NCBI GenBank assembly: GCA_030550585.1
Contig: JAUQPB010000002.1
Coordinates: 144,001 to 208,000 of the forward strand
DNA from: Thermoproteota archaeon
GTDB lineage: Archaea > Thermoproteota > Thermoprotei_A > Sulfolobales > Ignisphaeraceae
DNA: 64,000 nucleotides
Reading direction: 5' to 3'
The notes below the pieces were generated by a model, which ran no database searches, had not been told where the DNA came from, and was given only the letters and a program-made list of their open reading frames with translations. Positions 46,353 to 55,213 of the stretch are shown one piece after another. The stretch's first letter is position 1, and each line of letters begins with the position of its first letter. The position numbers and the translations under genes were made by a program.

Positions 46353-47290
46353 CAGGCAACACCATGACCATTCTTAATAAACACAATGTTTGGCTCTTCA
46401 TAGCATTTGCTGAAGGCAAACGGACATCTATTGATATATACACATCCTTTACTGGAAGAGTGTGTGGCTATAGAGGCCTTTTTCGGTCCATTGCCTTTCT
46501 GAAGTGTTGCAGCCTCTATAAGCTCTATGGTATATGGATGAATAGGATTTGATAAAATATCCTCAACTCTACCAATTTCAATAATCTTGCCTCTATACAT
46601 TACAGCGATATTCCTACAGACATGAGATGCGAATAAAATGTCGTGTGTTATCACAATGAGTGTAATACCGCTGTTTACAAGCTCCCTCAATATGTTTCCT
46701 ATTGCGCCACGTAGATACGCATCCAAGTTGCTTGTAGGCTCATCGGCTACTATAATCTTAGGGTTAATCGAAAGAGATAGTGCTATGGCAACTCTCTGAG
46801 CCATTCCCCCAGATAGTTGGTGGGGATACATATTGAGAACATCTTCAGGAAGGTTAACCATTTGCAAGTATTTCCTTATGAGTTCTACGGCCTGCTCTTT
46901 GTTTATTCTGTTATAAGCGTTTCTAACAACATCCATAAACAAATCAGATATTTTCGTATATGGACTGAGAGCAGCTGATGGATTTTGAGGTATTCTTACA
47001 ACGGTGCCTCTAACAGATCTAAAGTCTGTTTTATCTTCATTTACCACATACTTGTTGTTAACAATAAGGACGCCTTTTGTTATAGAATACGGTGGAAGAA
47101 GCCCTGAAATGGCGTTTCCGATAGATGTTTTTCCAGAGCCGCTTTCGCCAACTAAACAAAAAGATGTTTTCTCAATAACATCGAAGGAAACTCCCTTAAC
47201 AGCCCAGACAACACCATCATCTGTTTCATATCCTATTTTCAAATTCTTCGCTGTAATAATGAATCGGTTGCTCATATCCATGGCTTCCAT
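46325..47290 (-). CDS. dppD: Peptide ABC transporter ATPase (DppD/OppD type)
   Basis: A 321-residue ATPase with Walker A GESGSGKTS near 51, signature LSGGMAQRVAIALSL near 160 and Walker B IIVADEPTSNLD near 182. The C-terminal extension contains GCVYINRCPFAFSKC and a final cysteine, the four-cysteine element described for DppD-type proteins that binds an Fe-S cluster. It overlaps both neighbours. Substrate may be oligopeptides or, as in several hyperthermophiles, oligosaccharides. Confidence 0.88.
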   Translation of the reverse strand: MEAMDMSNRFIITAKNLKIGYETDDGVVWAVKGVSFDVIEKTSFCLVGESGSGKTSIGNAISGLLPPYSITKGVLIVNNKYVVNEDKTDFRSVRGTVVRIPQNPSAALSPYTKISDLFMDVVRNAYNRINKEQAVELIRKYLQMVNLPEDVLNMYPHQLSGGMAQRVAIALSLSINPKIIVADEPTSNLDAYLRGAIGNILRELVNSGITLIVITHDILFASHVCRNIAVMYRGKIIEIGRVEDILSNPIHPYTIELIEAATLQKGNGPKKASIATHSSSKGCVYINRCPFAFSKCYEEPNIVFIKNGHGVACWRAEKLYV

Positions 47291-48201
47291 CTCCTCCTTA
47301 TAACAGGGCTAAGATACTCGTTGAGTCCATCGCCAAGCAGGACCAGGCCCAGGGTTGTAGCCAGTAGAAAGATGCCTGGATAAACTACTATCCACCAATA
47401 GGTTCTAATGTATCTGAGACCAAAACCTATTATCATTCCCCAATCAGGCAAATCTATGGATTGCATGGATGCTGTACCAATTAGGAAATTTATTGATGAA
47501 ATTTCTATAAGTATAGACCCAGCATCTGTGATGGCTTGAACCAATACTATTGGAAAGGTGTTGGGTATCAGATGCCTCATTATAACGTACATTCTAGAGG
47601 CTCCCATAACTCTACAAAGCTTAACGAAATCAAGTTCTCTCAGCTCTCTAACGACAACATAAGCTGTTCTAGCGTACCACGGCCACCAAGTAGCTATTAT
47701 TGCAATAACAACTGATGTGAGGCCCCTGCCAAAGACTATTACAAGTGCTGCTGCCAAAACAAATGAGGGTATGATTAAGAACACCTCAGTCAAGTAGCCC
47801 AATAATCTTTCCAAGACAGGGCCACCATAACCAGTAAAAACGCCTATGAGAAGACCTAGAAAGAGGCTTGCCAGCAATGTAATAGATATTTGGAGCAGTG
47901 CGATATGGGCACCTATAAGAACTCTGCTTAGAAGATCTCTCCCCATTTCATCGGTTCCAAATGGGTGGTATATAGATGGGCAGGAAAACGGCAAGCATGG
48001 AGGCATACCTTGTCTGTGCATCGCCTCTTGTGTTACTATTCCCCAGCCTTCTTCTTTGTAAGGAGCGGCAACTAGACCGACAAAGCTTAGAAAGACAATA
48101 GAGACTGTTATTATCAAGCCAATTCTAAATTTAATGTTTTTAGATGCAACATTTATCGGATATAAAAGTGCAAGGCGAAGTGCATTGCCAATTCTATTCA
48201 T
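47272..48201 (-). CDS. dppC: Peptide ABC transporter permease (DppC/OppC type)
   Basis: A 309-residue membrane protein with an N-terminal helix, a loop containing HPFGTDEMGRDLLSRVLIGAH (near 80), diagnostic of DppC/OppC, and about five further helices with the ATPase-contact motif CRVMGASRMYVIMRHLIPNT (near 203). It overlaps dppB by 4 nt. Works with DppB as the membrane channel. Confidence 0.88.
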   Translation of the reverse strand: MNRIGNALRLALLYPINVASKNIKFRIGLIITVSIVFLSFVGLVAAPYKEEGWGIVTQEAMHRQGMPPCLPFSCPSIYHPFGTDEMGRDLLSRVLIGAHIALLQISITLLASLFLGLLIGVFTGYGGPVLERLLGYLTEVFLIIPSFVLAAALVIVFGRGLTSVVIAIIATWWPWYARTAYVVVRELRELDFVKLCRVMGASRMYVIMRHLIPNTFPIVLVQAITDAGSILIEISSINFLIGTASMQSIDLPDWGMIIGFGLRYIRTYWWIVVYPGIFLLATTLGLVLLGDGLNEYLSPVIRRRWKPWI

Positions 48202-49217
48202 ACCCTCACCCTAGGGTCTATTACTATATGGATAATGTCAGCAATTGTTATCGCTACAACAAATAATATTGAGACCATTGCTAGAAGGCCGATGATCAAT
48301 GGGTAATCATTTGCTAGAATAGCTTTTGATAGTGTAACCCCTATACCCTCTCTACCAAACACATTTTCAATTGTTGCAACATCTATGACACTATAGGCAA
48401 AGGAGATGCCTTGGATTTGAGCAAGTACTGGTATAACCCCCCTCAAGACATACCTTCTTATAACATGTCTGCCCCGCAGTCCATAGGATAGTAATTGTCT
48501 CACATATTCTTTATGAAGCTCCTCTGAAAGTGTATGACGAACAATTCTAGTTGTTAGTGCAAATGGGTAAAGAGATGCTAGAAAAACTGGTGGCATAGCC
48601 CTTAAGACTGCATCTATAAAAGCATCCATTCTACCATTCAATAAGCTGTCTATGATGTATGACCCAGTATAAACATTTATTGAAATAGCATAGCTTGTGC
48701 CCACTCTGCCAAAAATGTTTATATTTAACATTTGCAACAAAAGAATGGTGATAGCTGCTATCCAGAATCTTGGTGAGGAAGCAAGCAGTGATGCTAAACC
48801 ATATATAGTTTTATCAGCTATAGAATTTCTGTGAAGAGAAGCATATACCCCTCCCAAAATTCCAAGAGGTAATGCAATGATGTATGCCAGTACAACAAGC
48901 TCTAGTGTTGCGGCTAAACTTCTCATGGCAATGACTGAGACTGGCTGTTTAAATCTAATTGAAATGCCCCAATCAAAGGAGAAGAACCTTTTGATGAAGT
49001 TATATAGCTGTATATAAAATGGTTTATCGAGTCCAAGATCCTTCTCAGCAAGTTTAATAGCTTCAGCAGCCTTTGGCCCTGTAGGTTTGCCTACCCAAGT
49101 ATAAGCAGGGTTTCCAGGAGCTATGTAGACAAGAACATAGGATACAACAATAATTCCGAGGATAACCAGAATACTTAGACTAATCCTCTTCAATATGTAG
49201 TAGAATAATTTAACCAT
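48198..49217 (-). CDS. dppB: Peptide ABC transporter permease (DppB/OppB type)
   Basis: A 339-residue membrane protein. An N-terminal helix (LSILVILGIIVVSYVLVYIAPG) is followed by KDLGLDKPFYIQLYNFIKRF, typical of DppB/OppB, and about five more helices with RQLLSYGLRGRHVIRRYVLRG (near 240), the ATPase-contact loop in which the usual ARAKGL is replaced by RQLLSYGL. It lies 14 nt behind the binding-protein gene. Confidence 0.87.
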   Translation of the reverse strand: MVKLFYYILKRISLSILVILGIIVVSYVLVYIAPGNPAYTWVGKPTGPKAAEAIKLAEKDLGLDKPFYIQLYNFIKRFFSFDWGISIRFKQPVSVIAMRSLAATLELVVLAYIIALPLGILGGVYASLHRNSIADKTIYGLASLLASSPRFWIAAITILLLQMLNINIFGRVGTSYAISINVYTGSYIIDSLLNGRMDAFIDAVLRAMPPVFLASLYPFALTTRIVRHTLSEELHKEYVRQLLSYGLRGRHVIRRYVLRGVIPVLAQIQGISFAYSVIDVATIENVFGREGIGVTLSKAILANDYPLIIGLLAMVSILFVVAITIADIIHIVIDPRVRV

Positions 49218-49231
49218 CCTTCAACTCCTAT

Positions 49232-50902
49232 CTACTTCAACACCTCGATATACTGGAAAAATATTACATACATGTACATGGGGTTGAAAGCATCTTCGCT
49301 CAACCTGATTTTGTCTGGGTCGTAGAGGTATGGTTGAACGGAATCGCAGAGATTAATTGCAACAACATTATCAAATACTATTCTTTGTGCTTGCTCATAC
49401 ATCTCAAGAGCTTTCTCAAAATCTTTGCCTTCAAGACTTAGAGCAGAGTCTATAAGCGAATCATAGTCGCTGTTGACAAATCCGCTCCAATTCCATATTG
49501 TATTATTGCTGTGTAGCATATACAGATAGTCGTATGGTGTTGGATATGTCGGCCACCAATCATTTATTATTAGATGCGGAGCACTCTCAGCGTTTGTCCA
49601 TACACTAGCCCCTCTTTCCTTAACTTGTTCCCATGGAAGTGCTATAATATCTAGATCTATCCCTAGCTGTCTAAGCGACGATTTTAATAATGATGCAAAT
49701 CTCTTTTCTTCCTCGTACCCCGCTGTTATAACAATCTCTAGCTCTAGTTTGACATCTTTGATTCCGAGCCTATCCAAAATCTCTTTTGCTTTTGTCAAGT
49801 TGTATTCGTATCTTAGGTTAGGAACATATCCTGGGTAGCCATGGGGCACCAACCCACTTCCCAATAATCCGTAGCCTTGAAAAGCGAAATCCACTATCTC
49901 GTTCCATGGAGTTGCATATGCAATTGCAAGTCTAAATTCTGTTATATTTGTCGGCCACCTCCTAGTATTAAACATTAGTATGTAGTTGTGGAAAGTTGTT
50001 TGATTGTAGACAGCATATCCTAGCTTTGCTAGATTTGGAATACTGCTTTTGGCAACCCCAGTAGCAATATCTATGTCGCCAGAGAGCAACCCAGATTCTT
50101 GTTGAGCAGGTTCTTCAACTATTCTAATTACTACAACATCTGGTGCATTAGGATTGTTTATCTCCTTCCATCCCCACCACTCATCAAATTTCCTTAAAAC
50201 AACCTCTGACTCTGGTTTATAGGAAGCAATTTTGTAGGGGCCAGTTCCACAATCATTTCCGCTTTCAAACCAAAGCCTAACTCTCTCGTCTGTTAGGTTA
50301 GATGCCTTTGAGTAGTTTAGTACATTGGGACAGTATATGTAGCTACTATATGAGGCTGCTGAAATGAGATCTATGGGGGCAGGATATTTGAGCTTAAATA
50401 ATATCGCTGTATCATTTAAAACCACAACATCTTCAACAGCATCCCATATCCAGCCAGCTCCAATACCCTTCTCTTCATAAAGAGCCTTGTTTCTCAATAT
50501 GCTAAATCTCACAGACTCTGCTGTGAGTAGTGAACCATCATGAAATCTTACATTAGGTCTTAACTTAAAAATCCAGCTTGTTTCATTAACTCTCGACCAA
50601 GAGATTGCAAGAGCTGGTTTAAACTCTTTTTTAATTGGATCATAGTAAAGCAGGGGTTCATAGACAGCGCCCAAAACAACAATACCAGTATCATCCTCTG
50701 CCCCAGGATCTATCCCGGTAATGGCATCTCTATAGGCGTATACAACGATTTTTTCTTTCTTTGCATATGTGGATTGTGTTGTTTGACCAATATTTTGTTG
50801 TGTTGGGGGAGCAAACAATATTTGATAGACAATTATGCCAGCTATTACGATAGCTGCTATGGCAATTGCTATTAATGTTTTTTGTTTTCTGTTGCCAGTC
50901 AT
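49232..50902 (-). CDS. dppA: Peptide ABC transporter substrate-binding protein (family 5)
   Basis: About 556 residues. A membrane helix (about 8-28) anchors a large extracellular SBP_bac_5 domain: ITGIDPGAEDDTG, WIFKLRPNVRFHDGSLLTAESVRFS (near 125), FESGNDCGTGPYKI (near 215), then NPNAPDVVVIRI. A TATA-like CTAATAAACT read on the minus strand near 50934-50943 puts the start close to 50911, so I prefer the ATG at 50902; an in-frame GTG at 50920 would add six residues. First gene of the dppABCDF operon. Confidence 0.87.
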   Translation of the reverse strand: MTGNRKQKTLIAIAIAAIVIAGIIVYQILFAPPTQQNIGQTTQSTYAKKEKIVVYAYRDAITGIDPGAEDDTGIVVLGAVYEPLLYYDPIKKEFKPALAISWSRVNETSWIFKLRPNVRFHDGSLLTAESVRFSILRNKALYEEKGIGAGWIWDAVEDVVVLNDTAILFKLKYPAPIDLISAASYSSYIYCPNVLNYSKASNLTDERVRLWFESGNDCGTGPYKIASYKPESEVVLRKFDEWWGWKEINNPNAPDVVVIRIVEEPAQQESGLLSGDIDIATGVAKSSIPNLAKLGYAVYNQTTFHNYILMFNTRRWPTNITEFRLAIAYATPWNEIVDFAFQGYGLLGSGLVPHGYPGYVPNLRYEYNLTKAKEILDRLGIKDVKLELEIVITAGYEEEKRFASLLKSSLRQLGIDLDIIALPWEQVKERGASVWTNAESAPHLIINDWWPTYPTPYDYLYMLHSNNTIWNWSGFVNSDYDSLIDSALSLEGKDFEKALEMYEQAQRIVFDNVVAINLCDSVQPYLYDPDKIRLSEDAFNPMYMYVIFFQYIEVLK

Positions 50903-50950
50903 TTTAAATTCTGTAGACACAGCACAGAAAAGACTAATAAACTTTAATTA

Positions 50951-51005
50951 GAATCAGTGTGTAGGGGGTCATCACATTATCAGTAACCGGATTAAACATC
51001 ATTAC
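50951..51005 (-). ncRNA. Candidate C/D box guide sRNA (16S rRNA), overlapping the ppcA stop codon
   Basis: The minus strand reads C box ATGATGT (50996-51002), 12-nt guide TTAATCCGGTTA, D' CTGA, spacer TAATG, C' TGATGA, 11-nt guide CCCCCTACACA and D box CTGA (50954-50957). All four boxes are well formed. The D' guide is the complement of AACCGGATTA, part of the conserved archaeal 16S stretch preceding AGATACCC (E. coli about 785-800). The C box shares bases with the ppcA stop codon, so the RNA is likely processed from that operon transcript. Confidence 0.78.
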
Positions 51006-52408
51006 CCTAGAAATCCTCTTATCTTAGCTAGTGCGGCTATATGGGGCTCCACAGGATTTAGCTCTAAGATATTCTTGTATGGTTCGTTCGGCTCTGGCTT
51101 TATGCCCATGTAGTCTAGAACTTCATTAACAGTCTTAACTATTGTTTCATCGAGTCTCTGCTTTGCTATGGATGGTACATAGAATTGTGATTCATACTCC
51201 CACTCATCTATAAGATAAGGCATATAGTTTAATATCTCGTCAATTTCGTTGTTCTTATATGCATTTAGTAGATATTCTGCATCTAGGTATGTGGGTGGGA
51301 GGCCTAGCACATACCAGGTAGCTGTATAGACTATAGCTCGTGGCACATTAATCGTTTTATCCTCTGTTGGGAATATTCTACCATACTCCTTCCAAGTGAT
51401 CCTATCCCTCGTTGATGGTATACTTGCTGCGTATTTTACTACGGTTTCTAGGTATCTTGTTACAGTCTTTTTATAGCTTTCACTTGCACTTCTTATAATC
51501 CTGAGGACAGTTGATGGAATGCTTTTCGGTTTTTTGCCAAGCCACTGGATAATAGTTGATGAAACCTTTCTATAGTCTGTGAAAGGAACATCGTATCTCA
51601 CAGCAGACTGTATTGTAGCTGTGCAGTAACCTTGGTAGTGCCTAACCTCGTATTCTACAAGTTTTGGATTGTTTATTCCTCCTCTAAACGAGGGCGAGCC
51701 CATACCTATTATTGGCTTGATATCCAAGTCCAGCTCCTCATCTATTTTCTGCAACTCGCTCAACGCATACATTAAACCCAAGGCTGATGCTATATGCCCT
51801 GCTCTCACAGCTGCATCGCTTTTTCCTAGGAAGACCCTTAAGTGATTCAGTTCAACGCCAAACTCCTTCACAGTGTTATACAATATAGTTATATATCTGT
51901 GGATCTCCAGAAAGCGACTTGTATCTTCCACTAGCGGAACTAGCTGTACATCCATTTTCGGAAGCCCGAGCTCTTCTTGAAATATTCTAGCCTTCTTTAT
52001 AACAAGTTTCTGAACAAGCCTTACGCTATTAGGATCCTCGACCATTGGCATTATAACCCATTTAACTGCCTGGGCATTTACATAGTGATGCGAATAGTAG
52101 TTGGCTATGAGTGATGCCTCAAGAGATAATGCAACTCTGTCGATATCCTCGAGTTTTGGATTGGGTATCCTAGGGGTAACAAAGTATTTCTCTCCAATTG
52201 GAATACCTAGTTTCACAGCTTTTGTGACAATATCCTTTGGCTGTGCATAGGGTGTTAGCTTACCCTCATAATCACTCATAACCTCGTCGCATTCATACAT
52301 TGTATAACCTTGGAGAGCTTCGTCGACTTCTTCTTGTGCTGTTATCTTCACTGAGGCATCTGGATGCTGAGTGCACATAAGCCTAGGTATAAACTCCATT
52401 AAGATCAC
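51002..52408 (-). CDS. ppcA: Phosphoenolpyruvate carboxylase, archaeal type
   Basis: Forms oxaloacetate from PEP and bicarbonate. The 468 residues belong to the short archaeal PpcA class: PRLMCTQHPDAS at the N-terminus, ECDEVMSDYEGKLTPYAQ (near 40), LGKSDAAVRAGHIAS (near 203) and GMGSPSFRGGINNP (near 245). Bacterial-type PEPC is about twice as long. It ends the operon that contains citrate-forming enzymes, to which it could supply oxaloacetate, and lies 6 nt behind threonine synthase. The start may be the second ATG, three codons in. Confidence 0.92.
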   Translation of the reverse strand: MILMEFIPRLMCTQHPDASVKITAQEEVDEALQGYTMYECDEVMSDYEGKLTPYAQPKDIVTKAVKLGIPIGEKYFVTPRIPNPKLEDIDRVALSLEASLIANYYSHHYVNAQAVKWVIMPMVEDPNSVRLVQKLVIKKARIFQEELGLPKMDVQLVPLVEDTSRFLEIHRYITILYNTVKEFGVELNHLRVFLGKSDAAVRAGHIASALGLMYALSELQKIDEELDLDIKPIIGMGSPSFRGGINNPKLVEYEVRHYQGYCTATIQSAVRYDVPFTDYRKVSSTIIQWLGKKPKSIPSTVLRIIRSASESYKKTVTRYLETVVKYAASIPSTRDRITWKEYGRIFPTEDKTINVPRAIVYTATWYVLGLPPTYLDAEYLLNAYKNNEIDEILNYMPYLIDEWEYESQFYVPSIAKQRLDETIVKTVNEVLDYMGIKPEPNEPYKNILELNPVEPHIAALAKIRGFLG

Positions 52409-52414
52409 CTTACA

Positions 52415-53614
52415 CTAATAGCTAAAATATTTTGTGATGGTGTCCGGATCTTTAAGCGCATGACCAGTTGCAATAAGTACAGCAAGACCATTCCTGTCTA
52501 TGAGCCCCATCTCAACAGCCTTTCTATAACCAGCAAGCGAAGCTGCACTAGCAGGCTCAACCCCAATGCCCTCATATCGAGCCAAATCCTTTACACCCTC
52601 CAAAATCTCATTGTCAGATACTGTAATGAATACTCCACCAGATTCTTTAACAGCGTTCAGAGCCTTTAACCAGTTGACTGGCTTGCCAATTCTAATAGCA
52701 GATGCTATTGTCTGCGGTTTTTCAACTTCGATTAGAGCATTGCTTCCGGTTTTCCATGTAGCAACAAGTGGGGCTGCACCTTCAGCTTGAACTCCGATCA
52801 TTTTAGGCAACTTATTTATTAGGCCATAGTTGTAGAGCTCTTTGAACCCCTTCCAAATAGCTGATATATTACCTGCATTTCCAACAGGAACAACAACTGC
52901 TTCTGGCACCTCAGAAAGCTCATCAACAATCTCAAAAGCTATTGTCTTCTGCCCCTCTAGCCTCCATGGATTGTAAGAGTTTAGCGGATACAAATCTCTT
53001 TTACCATTTATAACAGCCTCGGTGAAAACCTCTTCCAACGCATCATCAAATACCCCATCAACCTCGACAATTTTCGCACCATGTAGAAGTGACTGAGCGA
53101 GCTTTCCTCTCGCAACACCACCACGCGGCAACACAACAACGCATTTAAGACCTGCTCTCGCAGCATAAGCCGCTGCTGAAGCAGCAGTATTGCCGGTGCT
53201 TGCAACAACAACACCCTCAACACCTAGATGCTTGGCTATTGTCACACCAACTGTCATTCCCCTATCCTTAAAGCTCCCAGTTGGGTTCCCACCCTCGAAC
53301 TTCACATACACATTTCCATTGACAGCTCTATTAACTCTGATAAGCGGTGTGCCACCTTCGCACATTGTAACAGGCTCTATATCATCATTTATAGGTAGTA
53401 GCTCTCTATATCTCCAAACGCCAAACCTTCTTCTTCTTGCTTTATCCCAGCTAAAACTTGTTTTAGCAGGCATTACAACTTCCAATAGGTTTTTACATCT
53501 TGGGCATATGAATAGCCATGGATCTGGATCGTAGACAGCTCCACATTTTATGCATCTAAGTTTTACTCCGTCTTTGAATATTTTCTTGTGTGGAGAACTT
53601 TCTATGTTTCCAAG
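52415..53614 (-). CDS. thrC: Threonine synthase with N-terminal zinc ribbon; start codon unclear
   Basis: PLP enzyme converting O-phosphohomoserine to threonine. The PLP lysine lies in GSFKDRGMTVG and the glycine-rich loop in VGNAGNISA. The first standard start in frame is TTG at 53485, but the frame is open back to 53614 and encodes RCIKCG and ICPRCKN, the four-cysteine zinc ribbon normal for archaeal ThrC, running straight into LLEV. No ATG, GTG or TTG exists in that extension. An ATG at 53625 in another frame hits a stop after seven codons; one inserted base would join it. Confidence 0.88.
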   Translation of the reverse strand, partial: LGNIESSPHKKIFKDGVKLRCIKCGAVYDPDPWLFICPRCKNLLEVVMPAKTSFSWDKARRRRFGVWRYRELLPINDDIEPVTMCEGGTPLIRVNRAVNGNVYVKFEGGNPTGSFKDRGMTVGVTIAKHLGVEGVVVASTGNTAASAAAYAARAGLKCVVVLPRGGVARGKLAQSLLHGAKIVEVDGVFDDALEEVFTEAVINGKRDLYPLNSYNPWRLEGQKTIAFEIVDELSEVPEAVVVPVGNAGNISAIWKGFKELYNYGLINKLPKMIGVQAEGAAPLVATWKTGSNALIEVEKPQTIASAIRIGKPVNWLKALNAVKESGGVFITVSDNEILEGVKDLARYEGIGVEPASAASLAGYRKAVEMGLIDRNGLAVLIATGHALKDPDTITKYFSY

Positions 53615-53663
53615 TCATCCACCATAGTCTAAATATACTTTGGGACAGGGGTTAAAAAACTTT

Positions 53664-54701
53664 CTATGAATGTATTTCAGAGTTTAGAACCTTCACAAGA
53701 GCATTAACAACATCAACTGTTTTGTAGGTTCCCCCTAGATCTGGTGTCAAAATTTTTAGATCTTCCACCACGGTATGTATAGCCTTATCCAAGTTTTTTG
53801 CCTTTACATGGAGATCAGCATCATCGAATTTTTCATATAGGTAGTAGAGCATCAACTTAGCAGCCTCTATCTCTCCAATAGGGTTGGCTATACCCTTTCC
53901 AGCTATATCGGGGGCTGTCCCATGAACAGGCTCAAAAACAGCTATGTCACTGCCTATTTGTGCAGAGCCGCATAGTCCAAGGCTACCAACCATAGCTGCG
54001 GCAAGATCAGATAGGATATCTCCATATAGATTTGGTGTAACCATAACCCCTAATCGTTCGGGGTTTCTAACAATTGTGTAAGCAGCTGTATCAACAATAA
54101 TCTCTTCTGCAGTTATATCAGGATATCTCTTAGCTACTTCAAAGAAAACATCTCTGAAGAGTCCATCGGATATCTTCAAAACATTGGCTTTGTGAACAAC
54201 TGTGACTTTTTTAAACCCGTTTTTCTTAGCATAGCTAAATGCATATTCTGCTATCCTTTTAGCACCTTCATAGGTAATGATCCTAAGAGATATGGCCGTT
54301 CCTTTAAATAGCCCCTCGATACCTACATAGACATCCTCGCTATTCTCTCTAACTATAACAAAGTTGAAATCCTTTAGTGAAAAGCCCTTGAAGCTCTTAA
54401 AAGGTCTCACATTGGCATACAAGTCAAGTTCTTTTCTAATCAAAATATTGATGCTTTTGAACTCTTTTTCATGTGGGGGTGTATAGAGAGGACCCTTCAA
54501 GATGGCATCCATCTTCTTGGCAACGTCAAAAAAGCCCTCCTCTAGTGGCTTTCCAAAACGCTTGTAGTATTCGTATCCAGCCCTCAGCTCAACAAATTCA
54601 GCATCTATTCCAAGGGCATTCAACACATGAAGTGCGGCATCAACTATTTCTGGCCCTATACCATCTCCCTTCAAAACCCCTATCTTGTACCTCTTGACCA
54701 T
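53664..54701 (-). CDS. Isocitrate/isopropylmalate dehydrogenase family, probably NAD-isocitrate dehydrogenase
   Basis: A 345-residue beta-decarboxylating dehydrogenase. The substrate loop has S83-I-N85-x3-R89, with LDLYANVRP following, matching the Ser/Asn/Arg pattern of isocitrate dehydrogenases rather than the Glu/Leu of isopropylmalate dehydrogenases. RENSEDVYVGIEG (about 118-130) is nearly the E. coli isocitrate dehydrogenase motif. HKANVLK holds the catalytic lysine and GTAPDIAGKG (261-270) has Asp-Ile where NADP enzymes have Lys-Tyr, predicting NAD. It would usually be labelled leuB. Overlaps the small-subunit gene by 22 nt. Homoisocitrate dehydrogenase remains possible. Confidence 0.8.
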   Translation of the reverse strand: MVKRYKIGVLKGDGIGPEIVDAALHVLNALGIDAEFVELRAGYEYYKRFGKPLEEGFFDVAKKMDAILKGPLYTPPHEKEFKSINILIRKELDLYANVRPFKSFKGFSLKDFNFVIVRENSEDVYVGIEGLFKGTAISLRIITYEGAKRIAEYAFSYAKKNGFKKVTVVHKANVLKISDGLFRDVFFEVAKRYPDITAEEIIVDTAAYTIVRNPERLGVMVTPNLYGDILSDLAAAMVGSLGLCGSAQIGSDIAVFEPVHGTAPDIAGKGIANPIGEIEAAKLMLYYLYEKFDDADLHVKAKNLDKAIHTVVEDLKILTPDLGGTYKTVDVVNALVKVLNSEIHS

Positions 54702-55201
54702 GGAAGTCCACCATATCTCTTGATGTATTCTACAACTCCGCCAACCTCAAGAATGTCAAGAATTTCCTTGGGGAAGGGGGTAAACCTCTCTTCAACGCCT
54801 TTTGTAATGTTCCTTACAATGCCATTTGATATATCAACCTCTACCACATCTCCTGTCTCGCTAACATCTGGAATGATCTTTGCAACAATCACCGGCAGCC
54901 CAATGTTTATAGCATTTCTGTAGAATATGTGTGCAAAGCTCTTAGCAACAATAGCTCCAACTCCAACAAGCTTTAGTAGTCTTGGTGCCTGCTCTCTGCT
55001 AGAGCCTTTCCCAAAGTTTCTGCCACCAACAATTATATCGCCTTTTGAAACCAGTTTGTAGAATCCAGGTATAACGTCTTCAAGTACGTGAACAGCCATC
55101 TTATTCATATCATTTATGGCTTCGAATTTGTATTTCCCAGATATTATATGGTCTGTACTTATATTGTCTCCAAGCTTCCAACACTTTCCACGGACAATCA
55201 C
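54680..55201 (-). CDS. Aconitase/isopropylmalate dehydratase family small subunit (aconitase-like)
   Basis: A 173-residue swivel subunit. GDNISTDHIISGKYKF (about 12-27) has TDHI as in aconitases (TTDHISPAG) instead of the TDVIIP of the other small subunit at 16958-17446. FGKGSSREQAPRLLK (near 63) and FYRNAINIGLPVIV follow. The specificity loop GKYKF differs from the YLRT and YLxM types. The start is GTG at 55201, with GGGGTGGG upstream. In this operon it is probably one half of a split aconitase, but homoaconitase or isopropylmalate dehydratase cannot be excluded. Confidence 0.78.
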   Translation of the reverse strand: MIVRGKCWKLGDNISTDHIISGKYKFEAINDMNKMAVHVLEDVIPGFYKLVSKGDIIVGGRNFGKGSSREQAPRLLKLVGVGAIVAKSFAHIFYRNAINIGLPVIVAKIIPDVSETGDVVEVDISNGIVRNITKGVEERFTPFPKEILDILEVGGVVEYIKRYGGLPWSRGTR

Positions 55202-55213
55202 ATTGGCCCACCC

